Assembly: GCA_016801845.1 (NCBI GenBank)
Contig: CM028906.1
Location: 7,041,001-7,105,000 of the forward strand
Source of the DNA: Polydactylus sextarius
Taxonomy: Eukaryota > Chordata > Actinopteri > Polynemidae
Direction of reading: 5' to 3'
Length of the DNA stretch: 64,000 bases
The stretch's first letter is position 1, and each line of letters starts with the position of its first letter. The notes below the pieces were generated by a model. It ran no database searches, was not told where the DNA came from, and saw only the letters and a list, made by a program, of their open reading frames with translations. Positions 55,162-64,000 of the stretch are shown here, piece by piece. Position numbers and translations under genes: made by a program.

Positions 55162-58100
55162 TCTGTCTGGCCCTGCCCACCCTTAATGAAACTAGGGTCA
55201 CTCCTGTTAGTCTCACCAAGGAGGTTTAAAAAGAAAAAAAAAAAACAGAAAATAGGAAGTAATTACCTTGAAAACTGGGGGTTGCGCTCTTGGCTCATTT
55301 ACCTTAATCGAATATCGATATCCGTCTCTCATTAGACTTGAACCCCCTCTCCCTCTCCACTACTGGGACAAGCTAACCGCTGCCTAACCTCTGCTACAGA
55401 GGGCTGATCAAAAATCAGCTAGCCTTCTCTCACTCACTCTCTCTTTTCTGTCTCCCATTTATAAAAAAAAAAAAACAGATGGAAGACCAGAATCGCTAAA
55501 AAGTATTTTTGGTCAGAGATTTTGTGCGTGTTAAGGGTTGTTGCTACATTTTAAAGGTCAAATACTGACTTCTGAAGAGCACTCTTTTTCCTCTGTGAAT
55601 GTTTGATTGCTGCAGATGCTCTCAAATTCAACACTGACCAATATTTTACTGTGTTGCAAATCAAACTCTTTAACAGCGATGGTTTTCACCATCCGATCAA
55701 TGCTCTGGGTTCCCTCACATGGCACAGACAAGGAAAGTGACCTCAGAACAGTGTGAGGTGCTTCTGAAAAGGAGAGGGACTATGACTGACCAAAACAAAA
55801 CCAGTAGCTCGTAATTCGTGACACACAGACGTGGTTTAGAGATGATAAGTCACAGACCGGCCACCACAACAGACTCACAACACCACAAACCTCTTTTACC
55901 ACCTACACAACAACAATGGTACAGAGTCTATGAGCGAACGCCACAGAATCCAGCAGAGCTCAACAAAAACCCCAGACTCAGACGTTGCAGCATATTATAT
56001 AAATCATGATGACAGAATGAGACAACGGCTGCTGTTACAAACTTGCACCTGCAATGTGTGGACATGATTTACAGTTCTACGTTAGATTTTATAACAGATT
56101 AAACAGAAAAATTTGCACAAAAGTTAAGAAAAATAATAAATATGAGTGAGAACCTTTAGTTTATAAAATAATGTATATAATTCCTATATAATAACAAAGA
56201 GATATTTTATTTCAAAATAGATATCAGAGACTTCAGTTACAATTTCTCCTTCCTGGTAAAAAGAAATTCCCGTTTGTAGATTCAACAAAACAAACAAAAC
56301 TGCTGGGATTCCATTTTTCATCTCTCAGGCAGGTGCATGCAAATAACAATATTAACAATGGCTAATTCAAAATGAACCACATACAGTGTTTTGTTGGTAT
56401 CACGTTTCACTCATTAACAAAGCACTGACAACGTGAAAAGCTTCAAAAAGTATTTAATTTAGTAGTGAAATAATGTGACTTCACCTCTGACAGTGGAGGG
56501 AAACCATCATGGAGTAATGTGGACAGGTACAATGCTTGAGTGCAGCCTAAATGTTTCACACCTTACAAATGCTCAGTGTTAAGTCCATACTGCTGTAATC
56601 TCTGTTGCAATCACAATGCTTGTCCTAACCTGACCACTCTAATTCCTCCTGCTATTGGGTCAGAGGTAGGGGTAAGCCTGTTGGCTGGAACCTTTTATCT
56701 AATTAAAGTGCAGCCAAAGTGAAATCTGAGAAACCCCCTGATCTGATCTCAGGCTGGATTGTGTTATTGTATATCAGATGTTCTTTGACTCCGTCTGAGA
56801 GGAGAAATCAGAGCAGAGCTGCTGTTAGGAGCTGCACCCCGCATGCTGACAGGTCATAGTCAACTAACAATCAGTGAAATTACACCAGTGAACAGCATAT
56901 TGCATACATCATGAACTCAAATACAACATAATAAAACCACTGGAGACAGGGGCAAGTCTGCACAAATGGAGAGAACACGGCGTAGCTGGTTTATATTCAG
57001 CCTGAACATTCAAATGCCACAGAGAGGAGGGAGAAAATGGTTGCAGATTAATATACCTAACTGCTCTTATTCCCTTTTCACCCCTATTTTCCTCCAGAAT
57101 CTATTGCTCTTCCCCAGGTTATCCTTGACATGCAACACTTCAGCTCAAGCGTGTAAAAGGGGAAATAAACCTGCGAGCATAATGCAGCATGCTACAATTA
57201 TATTACAGTCCCAGTTCTCTTCTATGTGTGCAGTTTTGCCCCTGGCCTGAGGTCATATGAAGGAAGAAGAGGGGGTATACACACAGTCAGAGGCAGATTG
57301 GGAAGTCCACGTACCCCGATGATAGCATTCAGCTCGGTCATTGTCACCTGCTTAGCCCGTTCAACAGCCTGAGCCACCTGCTGTTGATGCTGCGGGACAA
57401 ATGAACACAGGCATGAAACAACTACTGACAGTGAACAGTTAACACAAAAGACTGAAAAGCGGTAGTTTACCTACGCAAGTCTACAAATAGTCACGTCAGT
57501 GGAGGGGAAAATATGATCCACAGTGCACAAAAGTCATTTAATCCCACTCAAACTTAGTGATACCACAGTCGAATAAATATACTCTGTGCATCAGTGTTAT
57601 CTGTGTGTTTCAGTGAGAAATGGTGGGCAGAGAGAATAAAAAACAGTACGACTGAAATCTGTTGTGAGGAGATAGGAACAGCCAATTTAAGTTTCTTTGT
57701 TCTCCAGAAAAGCCTGTAGGTTTGGCAGAACTATCACCGCTAATTTTTGTGTTTTGTTTGGTAGTTTGTTAAAGAACAACAGGTGGAGAAGGAGCGGCAC
57801 GCTTTGGTAATGATGAGTGAAAATAATTGCCTTGGTTTTTTTTTTTTTTTGTTTTGTTTTTAAATGTAATTTATGATTCAGATACATTATTCAGTGGGCT
57901 TGCTCTGCTAAAACTCAACTTAATAACATTTTCATGATTGAGACAACTGCTTAAAAGTTGCACTCCTATTAAGCAATGAATAAATGTCTTGCATTATTTA
58001 ATGTGCCATTGACAGAGTATCTGCTGAACATCCTCCCTCACAATTTCCTGCATGTTATTAAACGCGGTGAATTAAAGGAGCGTCGTTCACATTCTTAAAA

Positions 58101-58188
58101 TGCTGCAAGCTCGGCTGACACTCACCTCTTGTGACAAGAATGGCATGATCTGAGCCAGAATTGCATTGAGACGTTTGGCGATCTCAGT
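40868..58188 (-). CDS. tle3: Groucho/TLE transcriptional co-repressor, TLE3-like (16 coding exons, 5' end outside window)
   Basis: Nuclear co-repressor of the Groucho/TLE family. Family members do not bind DNA themselves; they are recruited by factors such as Hes/Hey, Runx, TCF/LEF and eh1-motif homeodomain proteins. The joined exons give one open frame of about 682 residues plus stop. Window residues 1-46 are the end of the Q domain, 47-115 the Gly/Pro-rich GP region, 116-175 the CcN region with a KKRK nuclear signal and acidic ESDGDKSDD, 176-355 the Ser/Pro-rich SP region, and 356-682 the WD40 propeller ending [11 protein letters not shown]3 rather than TLE1/2/4 is favoured by [33 protein letters not shown] and [15 protein letters not shown]. 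About 78 N-terminal residues (MYP... to ...MHKQ in relatives) were searched for on the minus strand up to 64000 and not found. Teleosts usually carry tle3a and tle3b; which one this is cannot be decided here. Introns shorter than about 600 bp show nothing recognisable. Confidence 0.96.
41420..41496 (-). CDS. tle3: tle3 exon O (WD40 repeat)
   Basis: 77 bp. It completes Gly and reads [20 protein letters not shown] then ASIFQ, the penultimate propeller blade. Acceptor CTGTTTACAG, donor CAG|GTAAAC. Confidence 0.96.
41497..42602 (-). other. tle3 intron between exons N and O
   Basis: About 1.1 kb, AT-rich, with a short TG run at 41539-41551. Nothing else recognised. Confidence 0.85.
42603..42753 (-). 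CDS. tle3: tle3 exon N (WD40 repeat)
   Basis: 151 bp, phase 0 in, one base left over. It reads [20 protein letters not shown], then [20 protein letters not shown] and [10 protein letters not shown]. The His-His in EVLHHTKPD points to TLE3 rather than TLE1 or TLE4 as I remember those proteins. Acceptor CTTGTTGCAG, donor TGTG|GTAAGT. Confidence 0.96.
42933..43080 (-). CDS. tle3: tle3 exon M (WD40 repeat)
   Basis: 148 bp. It completes R from the preceding exon and reads [20 protein letters not shown], then [20 protein letters not shown] and HDFTSQ. The GH...SWD pattern is a canonical WD repeat. Acceptor CTGTTCCAG, donor CAG|GTAGAG. Confidence 0.96.
43243..43490 (-). CDS. tle3: tle3 exon L (WD40 repeats, peptide-binding face)
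   Basis: 248 bp, phase 0 in, two bases left over. [20 protein letters not shown] carries the Tyr and Arg that, as I recall for human TLE1, line the propeller pore and bind WRPW and eh1 peptides. It continues with [16 protein letters not shown] and [13 protein letters not shown], two further WD repeats. Acceptor CCGCTCCAG, donor GTGAG|GTCGGT. Confidence 0.96.
43491..44333 (-). other. tle3 intron between exons K and L
   Basis: About 840 bp with a short (GA)n run at 43751-43769, an inverted GCGGCATGAAGCCGC and TTGGCCAATCAGAGC near 44007. No gene. Confidence 0.85.
44334..44583 (-). CDS. tle3: tle3 exon K (WD40 start)
   Basis: 250 bp. Beginning with [20 protein letters not shown], it runs through [20 protein letters not shown] to [19 protein letters not shown] and SQLDCL, which includes the first complete WD repeat (KIWD). 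The strand order and frame continue exactly from the exon before. Acceptor CTCTGCAG, donor CTG|GTAACT. Confidence 0.96.
44720..44796 (-). CDS. tle3: tle3 exon J (SP to WD40 link)
   Basis: 77 bp, phase 0 in, two bases left over at the end. It encodes [20 protein letters not shown] then ISGGKP, the conserved link before the propeller. Acceptor TTGTTCAG, donor CC|GTGAGT. Confidence 0.95.
45355..45527 (-). CDS. tle3: tle3 exon I (end of SP region)
   Basis: 173 bp, starting with the last two bases of a codon. It reads [20 protein letters not shown], then [17 protein letters not shown], and ends in a short polyalanine run before YGRSPI. The donor ATT|GTAAAT is not a strong match to consensus; reading through it would add V-N-I-Q and stop. 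Acceptor TTCTCTAG. Confidence 0.93.
45610..45745 (-). CDS. tle3: tle3 exon H (SP region)
   Basis: 136 bp, entering in phase 0 and leaving after one base. It encodes [20 protein letters not shown], then [20 protein letters not shown] and GMEAL. These Thr-Pro repeats are typical of TLE1/3/4. Acceptor CTGTTTCAG, donor TTAG|GTACGT. Confidence 0.95.
45746..46687 (-). other. tle3 intron between exons G and H, with a candidate conserved block
   Basis: The part at 46000-46540 is repeat-free, of balanced composition, and has CATAATTAATCCATCTCC, ACACACTAATGAGGGG and ACCATTTATTGGGTAAGCC. It may be a regulatory element within the gene. The rest shows nothing. Confidence 0.35.
46688..46843 (-). CDS. tle3: tle3 exon G (SP region)
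   Basis: 156 bp, phase 0, encoding [20 protein letters not shown] and then a Ser/Ala/Pro-rich stretch ending SSKAKDHAH. Several Ser-Pro and Thr-Pro pairs mark the SP region, which is largely disordered in the family. Acceptor CTCCGTAG, donor CAT|GTGAGT. Confidence 0.95.
47227..47277 (-). CDS. tle3: tle3 exon F (acidic CcN end)
   Basis: 51 bp, phase 0, encoding [17 protein letters not shown]. The Ser-Asp-Gly-Asp-Lys-Ser-Asp-Asp block is a likely CK2 target in this family. Acceptor CATTTCAG, donor GAG|GTGAGA. Confidence 0.95.
47789..47902 (-). CDS. tle3: tle3 exon E (CcN region with nuclear signal)
   Basis: 114 bp, phase 0. It encodes [20 protein letters not shown] followed by a stretch containing [18 protein letters not shown] and similar Ser-Pro sites, and the basic KKRK next to acidic residues, are the family's proline-directed kinase, nuclear-signal and CK2 signature. 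Acceptor GTTGGCAG, donor TAT|GTGAGT. Confidence 0.95.
47903..50595 (-). other. tle3 intron with purine-rich tracts
   Basis: About 2.7 kb. The plus strand is strongly purine-rich at 48930-49030, 49160-49240 and 50100-50330, so the transcript is pyrimidine-rich there. This creates long chance frames on the minus strand. Two repeat-free parts, 49900-50095 and 50325-50450, look conserved-element-like (for example GGACTTTAAGCCAGTCCAAT and CACCTGGATTAGATGGCC). Confidence 0.6.
48788..48809. repeat. (GT)n microsatellite in tle3 intron
   Basis: About 11 GT units in the intron between exons D (microexon) and E. Confidence 0.9.
50596..50612 (-). CDS. tle3: tle3 17-nt microexon (ERESST)
   Basis: With the G left over from the preceding exon, these 17 bases give E-R-E-S-S-T, matching RERESS at this place in TLE3. 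The acceptor CTGAAAG follows a long pyrimidine tract without any other AG, and the donor is ACG|GTACGT. Without this exon the flanking exons would join as GAA TAA, an immediate stop, so the reading frame requires it. Confidence 0.87.
51469..51673 (-). CDS. tle3: tle3 exon C (GP region)
   Basis: 205 bp, entering in phase 0 and leaving after one base of a codon. It begins [11 protein letters not shown], continues through the Pro/Gly-rich [16 protein letters not shown] and [14 protein letters not shown], and ends [12 protein letters not shown]. The GP region is known in the family for contacting histone deacetylase. The acceptor is a run of four CAG triplets after TTTA, so neighbouring triplets could also be used. 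The donor is CGAG|GTGAGG. Confidence 0.95.
51674..57314 (-). other. Large tle3 intron between exons B and C
   Basis: About 5.6 kb without a recognised exon. It contains a poly(A) run at 52849-52870, a purine-rich stretch at 53140-53420 and the GT tract at 55122-55159. A repeat-free piece at 53255-53345 with CCTAATGAGG, ATCATTATCAAG and CTCATTAGTGAG may be a conserved element. Confidence 0.6.
55122..55159. repeat. (GT)n microsatellite in tle3 intron
   Basis: About 19 GT units in the intron between exons B and C. Confidence 0.95.
57315..57389 (-). CDS. tle3: tle3 exon B (end of Q domain)
   Basis: 75 bp, phase 0 at both ends. It reads [20 protein letters not shown] followed by NAIIG, the C-terminal helix of the Q domain and its link to the GP region. 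The acceptor is TCCCGCAG and the donor GGG|GTACGT. Confidence 0.95.
58126..58188 (-). CDS. tle3: tle3 exon A (Q domain, [21 protein letters not shown])
   Basis: 63 bp, phase 0 at both ends, encoding 21 residues of the glutamine-rich tetramerisation domain, a coiled-coil helix with Leu/Ile heptads. The acceptor is CTCCCACAG and the donor GAG|GTGAGTG on the minus strand. It is the most 5' exon I can find in the window; the preceding exon in relatives ends in MHKQ. Confidence 0.95.
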
Positions 58189-58379
58189 CTGTGGGAGAGG
58201 AGAGAAAAAAATATTAGCGTGACAGTTTTCAGTTTAATGAATCTCATGGGACACATTATAAGTGAGAAGTTCAACTACCTAGAATACAAAAGGGTGTGCA
58301 TTAGTGCATACACAAACGTCCACCCAGCGTCCGTCTGGGTGGACCATGTATCTCTTAACTAAACTGTGACTGCCTTGGA

Positions 58380-58600
58380 ACAAATCTACCCCCACCCCCC
58401 TCCTGCCTCCATTAGGCCTTATTTCATTAGGAGGCCGAAATATGCTAATACCATCTGGCTGGAGAGACCCTAATGAGGTCCATACTTCATAATTACAGCC
58501 CATAGAGAAAAGGGAGGGGAATGCTGAAGCAGACAGGTTAACTCTCTAGCCCTATCTATCAGAGGCATCTTTGGTATTGACCGCAGAATATTAGCTGGGA
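58380..58600. promoter_or_regulatory. Candidate conserved non-coding element in tle3 intron
   Basis: Contains TCCATTAGGCCTTATTTCAT, TATGCTAATACCATCTGG and CCTAATGAGGTCC followed by TTCATAATTACAGCC. Many TAAT cores and no simple repeat. Texture-based. Confidence 0.4.
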
Positions 58601-58739
58601 GAGTAAGATGATACTGCAGGGCTCGACAAACATAGAGCACTTTACAGTGCTGCATTTAGACAAATGGATATGCCGCGCTGCCCGTCCACCGCACTTGAAT
58701 GTCCCAAGACATTTTGCCCAAACCATTTCCTTTTTTTAA

Positions 58740-59370
58740 ATCTCTACTTTAGACAGATAGGAAGAATAAGAAGAGGAGGAGGAAAAAAGGAACACAGTAG
58801 AAAGCAGGATAAAGGATGAGGGTGAAGAATGGTGAAGTGAAACCTTCTGATTTGACACTAAAGTAATGTGGTTTGACTGAACTGAGGGAGGTGAACTAAT
58901 TGATTGTGAGAGATTAGGGGTGGAGGCCCAGCAGGTGTGCGCAGGGTGAAGAGGTCTTTCCCGCCCTTTTATACGCTGCTGCATTCCACTCATTTTGTCC
59001 CTTAACCTTGTTTGACTGTGAAAGGGGGAGGGATGAGAAAGAAAAAAAGAGGGTGTCAGTAGCCTTTTGAACCTCTGTGTCACTCTTTCGTTTTTGTAGA
59101 AGGAAGGGGGGAGACAGGAAAAGAAGGAAAGAAGAAGATGGGGGGGACAGACCTTTACCGGCCTGTCAGGAATTATCTCACCACCCCGTCTGACCTTAGA
59201 CGCACTGCTTTCTCTCGCCATCCACCGCCCACCCCCCCACAAACATCCCCACTCCCCCCCCTCCCTCTACCAACAAACGCTTCTTCACACCCATCCATAA
59301 TAATCTCCACTACTCTCCTCTGTGCACTCCCCTCCTTCTTCCTCTTCCTTTCCCATCTTTCCCCTCTTCT
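58740..59370. other. Purine-rich then pyrimidine-rich intron segment
   Basis: From 58740 to about 59145 the plus strand is rich in G/A runs (GAAGAGGAGGAGG); from about 59210 to 59370 it switches to C/T runs (CCTCCTTCTTCCTCTTCC). The two halves could pair with each other or form other non-B structures. No gene. Confidence 0.6.
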
Positions 59371-59399
59371 GTTGCTGGGGCAACGGTATCTGGCACGGC

Positions 59400-59680
59400 T
59401 GATCGTTATGTAAATTGGGCTGGGGCCCTGACCAGAACAGCCTGTAAAATCATATTAGGCGCAGCACAGAGGCAGGTCATTAAATTGAATTTTCAGCCTG
59501 TCGATCTGATCGGCACGGGAAATTAATGAGGGATAACTGGGAGTGTGGAAGGGGCTGCACTTGTGGGGGAAGGGGGGGCGGCAGACACGGAGAGACAGGG
59601 AGGGTGGTGGTGGGGGGCTCTTTGGAGACTCATAAACCATCATCATTAGCGGGGGCTGGATACAATGACACACAGTAGGA
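59400..59680. promoter_or_regulatory. Candidate conserved non-coding element in tle3 intron
   Basis: Contains ATCATATTAGGCGCAG, GGTCATTAAATTGAATTTTC, CTGTCGATCTGATCGGCACG and GGGAAATTAATGAGGG. It is unlike the purine and pyrimidine runs on either side. Texture-based. Confidence 0.4.
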
Positions 59681-60689
59681 TTAGAGTGTTTCAGTATCAC
59701 ACCACTTCTCTGGAAATGGCTGCAAGGGGAGCGACATGGGGCTTGTAGGAAACAGCGGTACGCTGATACACTCGGCTATTAGAGCAACAACATTACAAAC
59801 ACTCACCACAAACCAATTGACAAAGAATGGCATTCATTTGTTTGTAGGAAATCACCACTGGAGAGCCAACTGTTTGAAGCCAAAAAAACATTCCTGAGAT
59901 GCAGGTGCAGTCTGCCTTTTGTGTTGAATAGTTGGGTGCAGTGTGCTAAAAAACATGCATGTTTCTCTCAGCAACTAGTTCTAAAAAGGCAAGCTACAGC
60001 ATGAGGTGGTTGGAGAGCTGAGATCACGCCGACTTGTATTCAGGGACTTTTTTTTTTTAAGGATAAATGTTCCTGAACTCTTAGTTTCCTTTGAAATTTA
60101 CCCCCAGAGTTCCACTATTACTTCAGTGTCAGGAAACAAAACAATAGACCAGACTTCCTCTGCATACATTTTTGTTTTTCTTTTTTGTGCCCTAATTGCA
60201 CTGCTGATGCTGAACGTTTTGCCCGTCATGTCTCAGCTACAATTTCAAAAAATGTGAGGGCAAATATGAGTCACGCATCAACCTGAGAGATGTACTGTGA
60301 CACCTCTCCACTGAATCACTGCCTTTATCTGCTACATCTTGTCCTTCCTTTTCAAATTTAGTCACTGCGCTCCGTTCAGACAGAGTTTACATGTTAGGGA
60401 GGGCAAACGGCCACATGGCTTATTTACATGACTTTTTGACAGCCATTTCGAAGGGGAAAAATACTGATAACACATCACATCCGATGACTCGCAGCACTCT
60501 TAAATGACTCCCACTTTACTTTGGAGGTGCTATTTTCCACAGTGCTTTTAGAGGCAGAGACAGGCACCGGAACGAGTTTATTGACACTTAAAGCCACTGA
60601 AAACAGAAGCCTTTGAGCCAGCAGAAGCTTTTCACTGCAGCTCCACAATTACAGGTACTCAGGGTTGTCTAGTAGCACCAGAGTTTGGA

Positions 60690-60880
60690 GAGGCTTTCTC
60701 TCCATTGCATCCCTCTGTCAATGGTGCGTTGAAAGCTATTTGGCTGTTTGTCGCTCCAGGCATTAGCCCCCAAGTGGAGAGTCGAGTCTCTGACGAGGAT
60801 TCAATTGGCGAGGAAAACAAGTGGCATGTGATGGGAGGGGGGCAGAGATGGCTGTTTGGGAATTATCTTCTCAGCCAGAG
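60690..60880. promoter_or_regulatory. Candidate conserved non-coding element in tle3 intron
   Basis: Repeat-free with GGCATTAGCCCCCAAGTGG, GAGTCGAGTCTCTGACGAGG and ATTCAATTGGCGAGG. CAAGTGG resembles an NKX-type site. Texture-based. Confidence 0.28.
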
Positions 60881-61589
60881 CAGAGGAAGAAAGAGGCACT
60901 TAGAGGTATCTTGTTCATTACAAATGCATGAAGATTATTTTGTATGTGCATGTCAGTCTATTTTGAGCTTGCACACACAGAAGTGAAATGACATTCTTTT
61001 CTGCAGGGCGAGCATTGTTTTCCAACAGATTACATTCGATTTCATTGATGTAGACAACACTTTTTATAGTTCTCGTTCTGAATTATGCAGTTCATGGGCA
61101 CAGACGAGCGCGCACGGGCGTGCACACACACACACCTGCTCTTTCATTTAACCACATCAACAGTGACACACAAAACCCATCATCAGCTGATGCCCACACA
61201 CTAATTGTGTGACTCTGGTCCACCAGCCCTTCTAGCCTGGCTATCAAAATAAAGCACGTCTCTCAGCCTCGTCAACCTCCCTTGAGAGACTGTGTGTGTG
61301 TTCTCATAGTCAGTTTGTTTTGGCTTTGAGACAGGTCAGCCATCATCACCTTGGCAAACAATTCCAGGAATCCTGTATAAATTATTCATTTGCACAGGCT
61401 CTCTTTCTCCCTCCCCCTACTCCTCTTTTCACCCTCTTCCTCCATCCAGGAAACGGACATGACTCCCATTGATAAAGTACTTTCTCTGTTTCCCTCATTC
61501 ATGCAAAAAAGCGAGAAAATGGATCAAGTAGAACAGATTTGTAAAATGGCCATCAAAAAGGTGCCACAGAGATAAACAGCTAGCTAGGA

Positions 61590-62420
61590 TTAGGATCCCA
61601 TTGATGGTTAATGGTTTGGTTTGATTTTAGCTTTCAATCGCCCAAAGAAAAGCCTGAAATCAAAATGTAGGCAGGCGAACAAGAGAGATGAACAGAGACC
61701 ACAACAGAGAACAGGAGTAGCGAAAAACAAAACAACCCCCACCACACCCACACCACAGAGTCAGCAGGGCACTATGCTGAGGCAGCCTAATGAGCTGCAC
61801 TAATTAAAATCACTTATTGACAGCAAGTGAGGGTGATTACCTCCACCCTGCACACTTTGCCATCATAAGAGACACTGTCAAAACAAATTACCCCCCAGCA
61901 GCCACACGGATCCCTTAGCGAGCAACCATTCAGATCAGCAGCAGCACAGGGGAAGCTGTGTATCTGCTGGAACTTGAATTACAGCGTGTTTGTGTAAAGA
62001 CACAATTTGTGTTACCACGTAAGGAATAGCAGTATTTATTTCTATGCACATGAGATGTGTGCTTGTGCCCATTCCCCCGCTTTTTCAATCCAGCTTTGTA
62101 GCCATAACACCACAAAGTGAGTTTATCCCATCTTTTTTCACACTGCAATAAATCTTCTACACAAGCGGAGTAATATGCCTGCCTGCATCCAATAATCCAG
62201 CCTCCCTCCCCTCCTACCAATAACAGGGACAGCTAAGGGCTGTCTGTTTACCTCTCGCTGATGTCATCACAAACACTCGTTCACCAGGGATGGGAGAAAG
62301 GAGAGAGGGGAAGGGAGGTGGCAAGAATCATGCATTATTCACAGCGCTCCGTCGCCTCCGTCGGGCTTATTGATAAACAAAGAAGACGCACAGGAGAGGG
62401 CCAGTCGATTATCCCATTTA
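61590..62420. promoter_or_regulatory. Candidate conserved non-coding elements in tle3 intron
   Basis: Includes GATGGTTAATGGTTTGG, CTAATGAGCTGCACTAATTA, GTGAGGGTGATTACCTCC, and at 62330-62385 GCATTATTCACAGCGCTCC with GGCTTATTGATAAACAAAG (a forkhead-like core). Probably more than one element. Texture-based. Confidence 0.35.
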
Positions 62421-64000
62421 CCCTGAAGCCCCTAACTCCTTTCCTGCCCCCTCCTCCTCCCTCCAACCCTCCCTTTTCCCCAGCTTGTCATGTCCACTGT
62501 GACGAGCATCCACCCACGACCACAGCTCCACCCCCACCGTGCATGGCTTCAACCTCCTTGCTGGTGATAAGTGTCTGACAGTAAACATTCAAGAATGGGG
62601 TGGGGTGGGAGGTGAGGGTGGGATGCAGTGTGAACCTTGATTAACAGAAAACACACCTAGTTAGCACGTGCGCGCATGCGCACACACAAACACACACACA
62701 CTCACGCGCACACAAAGTACCTCTAAAAAACGTCTACACCTGATGAATTGTGCAGTGTGCTGCTGTTCCAACTGGGCTCCCCTCCCACTGATGCCATTAA
62801 CCTTCTGGATCTGAGGGCCACGGAGCCTCCACCCTACCTCTCCGTCTCTCTTTCTCCCTCTCTGACAGACTCCCACTCTCATACATCATATCAAACAGCT
62901 AATGACACAAGGGCCATCATTCACATCACATCATTGGGGTGGCGGGGCAGACGGGAGGGAGGGTTGGGGGGGCAATGAAAAGACCTAAGGGCATGAGGAG
63001 GAGGTGGGAAATGAGAAATGAAAGGGAGCAAAACAGAAAGCAGGACACAATCTGAGAAAATGGAAATGTAAGCATAAAAGATAAAAGAGGGATGACTTGG
63101 GATCATGTTAATCATTTTTTCTTCCTCTTAAATGAGGATGAGGATAGAAACTCAGACTGACAAAAAATAATATAAAAAAAGAATGAGGGATGCACATAAA
63201 GTCACTGAAGATATCAGGTATCACCCTTAATATAAATTATTTTTACAGTGAGTGTTGTCCACAGGTGTTTTCTGACTTTTATACAGAAATGGTCTCTTGC
63301 ATTTAAGGACTGTGGTGTTTAGTCTATGTGTGGGATCAGCAGATGACCACACCAAACACACTAAAAGTTAAAAGGCCAATTACAGACAACCAGATGGCAC
63401 ACATACTCCAAATCCTGTCGACGCATATGAACACCCAGATGACGTTCTCACCTACAGATGCTGTCAGGTATCAAAGGGTCTACATACACACCATGATCCT
63501 CTATCATGGTTATATCATGGTGTTTTAAATGGTTAAATGGTTTCCCCTAAGCACAAAATTCTTTTTTTTTTCGAAGAGTTAAAAAAAAAATCCAAATGAC
63601 TAAATTATTCAGTTAATAATATTAAACACAAAAAAGCAGCAAATCTTTGTATTTAAGAAACTTAGTCCAGTCAACATTTTGAATTTTGGAGAACTGAATT
63701 ATTAAAGCTGCTCTTAATTAACTCAACTAATTGTTCAAGCACAACAAAACACATACTCTATTCAGGGGACGGCATGTCAGAGGGGGAGCTCTTATTTGTA
63801 GCATAGAGCTGGAAGATGTAAAAAGATGTACAAAGACAAGGAACACAAAACAAAGCTTTTCATCCAAAGGAATATCAGACCACAGCTTACAGAGACGCTC
63901 TGCTGGAGCTACTCAGGTTGCTCGAGGACACCACAGCAGGGTGCATTCTTGGTGGTGCGGTGGCTTAAAGCCAATTATGTATTTGGATTTGAGGGATGGT

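Larger units (their letters stand above)
58189..64000 (-). other. 5' part of tle3: intron sequence running out of the window
   Basis: I searched the minus strand for the exons expected upstream (peptides such as YYEMSYGLNIEMHKQ and EMQRHYVM) and did not find them, so at least 5.8 kb of intron lies here. The stretch carries several repeat-free blocks listed separately, and CA/CG-rich runs near 61110 and 62665-62715. Confidence 0.7.

Noticed and set aside
58189..64000. Search for the first tle3 exons and promoter
   Set aside because: None of the expected N-terminal peptides and no CpG-island-like start were found, so these are taken to lie outside the window.
1..64000. CRISPR arrays, operons, prophage or other prokaryotic systems
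   Set aside because: The repeats are simple microsatellites without spacers, the gene is spliced, and codon and repeat content are vertebrate.

Overview
The window looks like teleost fish genomic DNA. The reasons are vertebrate-type spliced coding sequence, a very high density of (CA)n, (GA)n and (TA)n microsatellites, short introns, and interspersed repeats whose sequence I know from fish genomes (a Tc1/mariner remnant and two other non-autonomous families). The species cannot be read from the sequence.

Only one gene can be supported: a Groucho/TLE-family transcriptional co-repressor on the minus strand, best matched to TLE3. Sixteen coding exons lie between 58188 and 40868. They encode about 682 residues: the end of the tetramerising Q domain, the GP, CcN and SP regions, the whole WD40 propeller, and the stop codon. 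The first exons, about 78 residues judging by the family, were not found and should lie beyond 64000. The 3' UTR runs to a tandem poly(A) signal near 39490, and an (AT)n tract lies inside it. All exon junctions were placed by reading frame and GT/AG signals and give one uninterrupted frame. One exon is only 17 nt long.

From 1 to about 39470, downstream of the gene, I find no coding gene and no structural RNA. This stretch holds microsatellites, a degenerate Tc1-like element (29496-30337), a fragment of a common fish repeat (23162-23372) and two fragments of one terminal-inverted-repeat family (34471-34702 and 39191-39363). Several repeat-poor segments rich in TAAT/ATTA cores look like conserved non-coding elements (for example 6040-7215, 13640-14240, 34130-34390, 35320-35560). 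Similar segments occur in the larger tle3 introns (46000-46540, 49900-50450, 53255-53345, 58380-58600, 59400-59680, 61590-62420). A gene desert with regulatory-looking blocks fits a developmental regulator locus, but these calls rest on sequence texture alone and need alignment to other vertebrates.

I found no CRISPR, operon, phage or other prokaryote-type system, and nothing that makes a convincing case for a new biological system. The most useful leads are the obligatory 17-nt microexon, the tandem CAG splice acceptor, and the candidate regulatory blocks.
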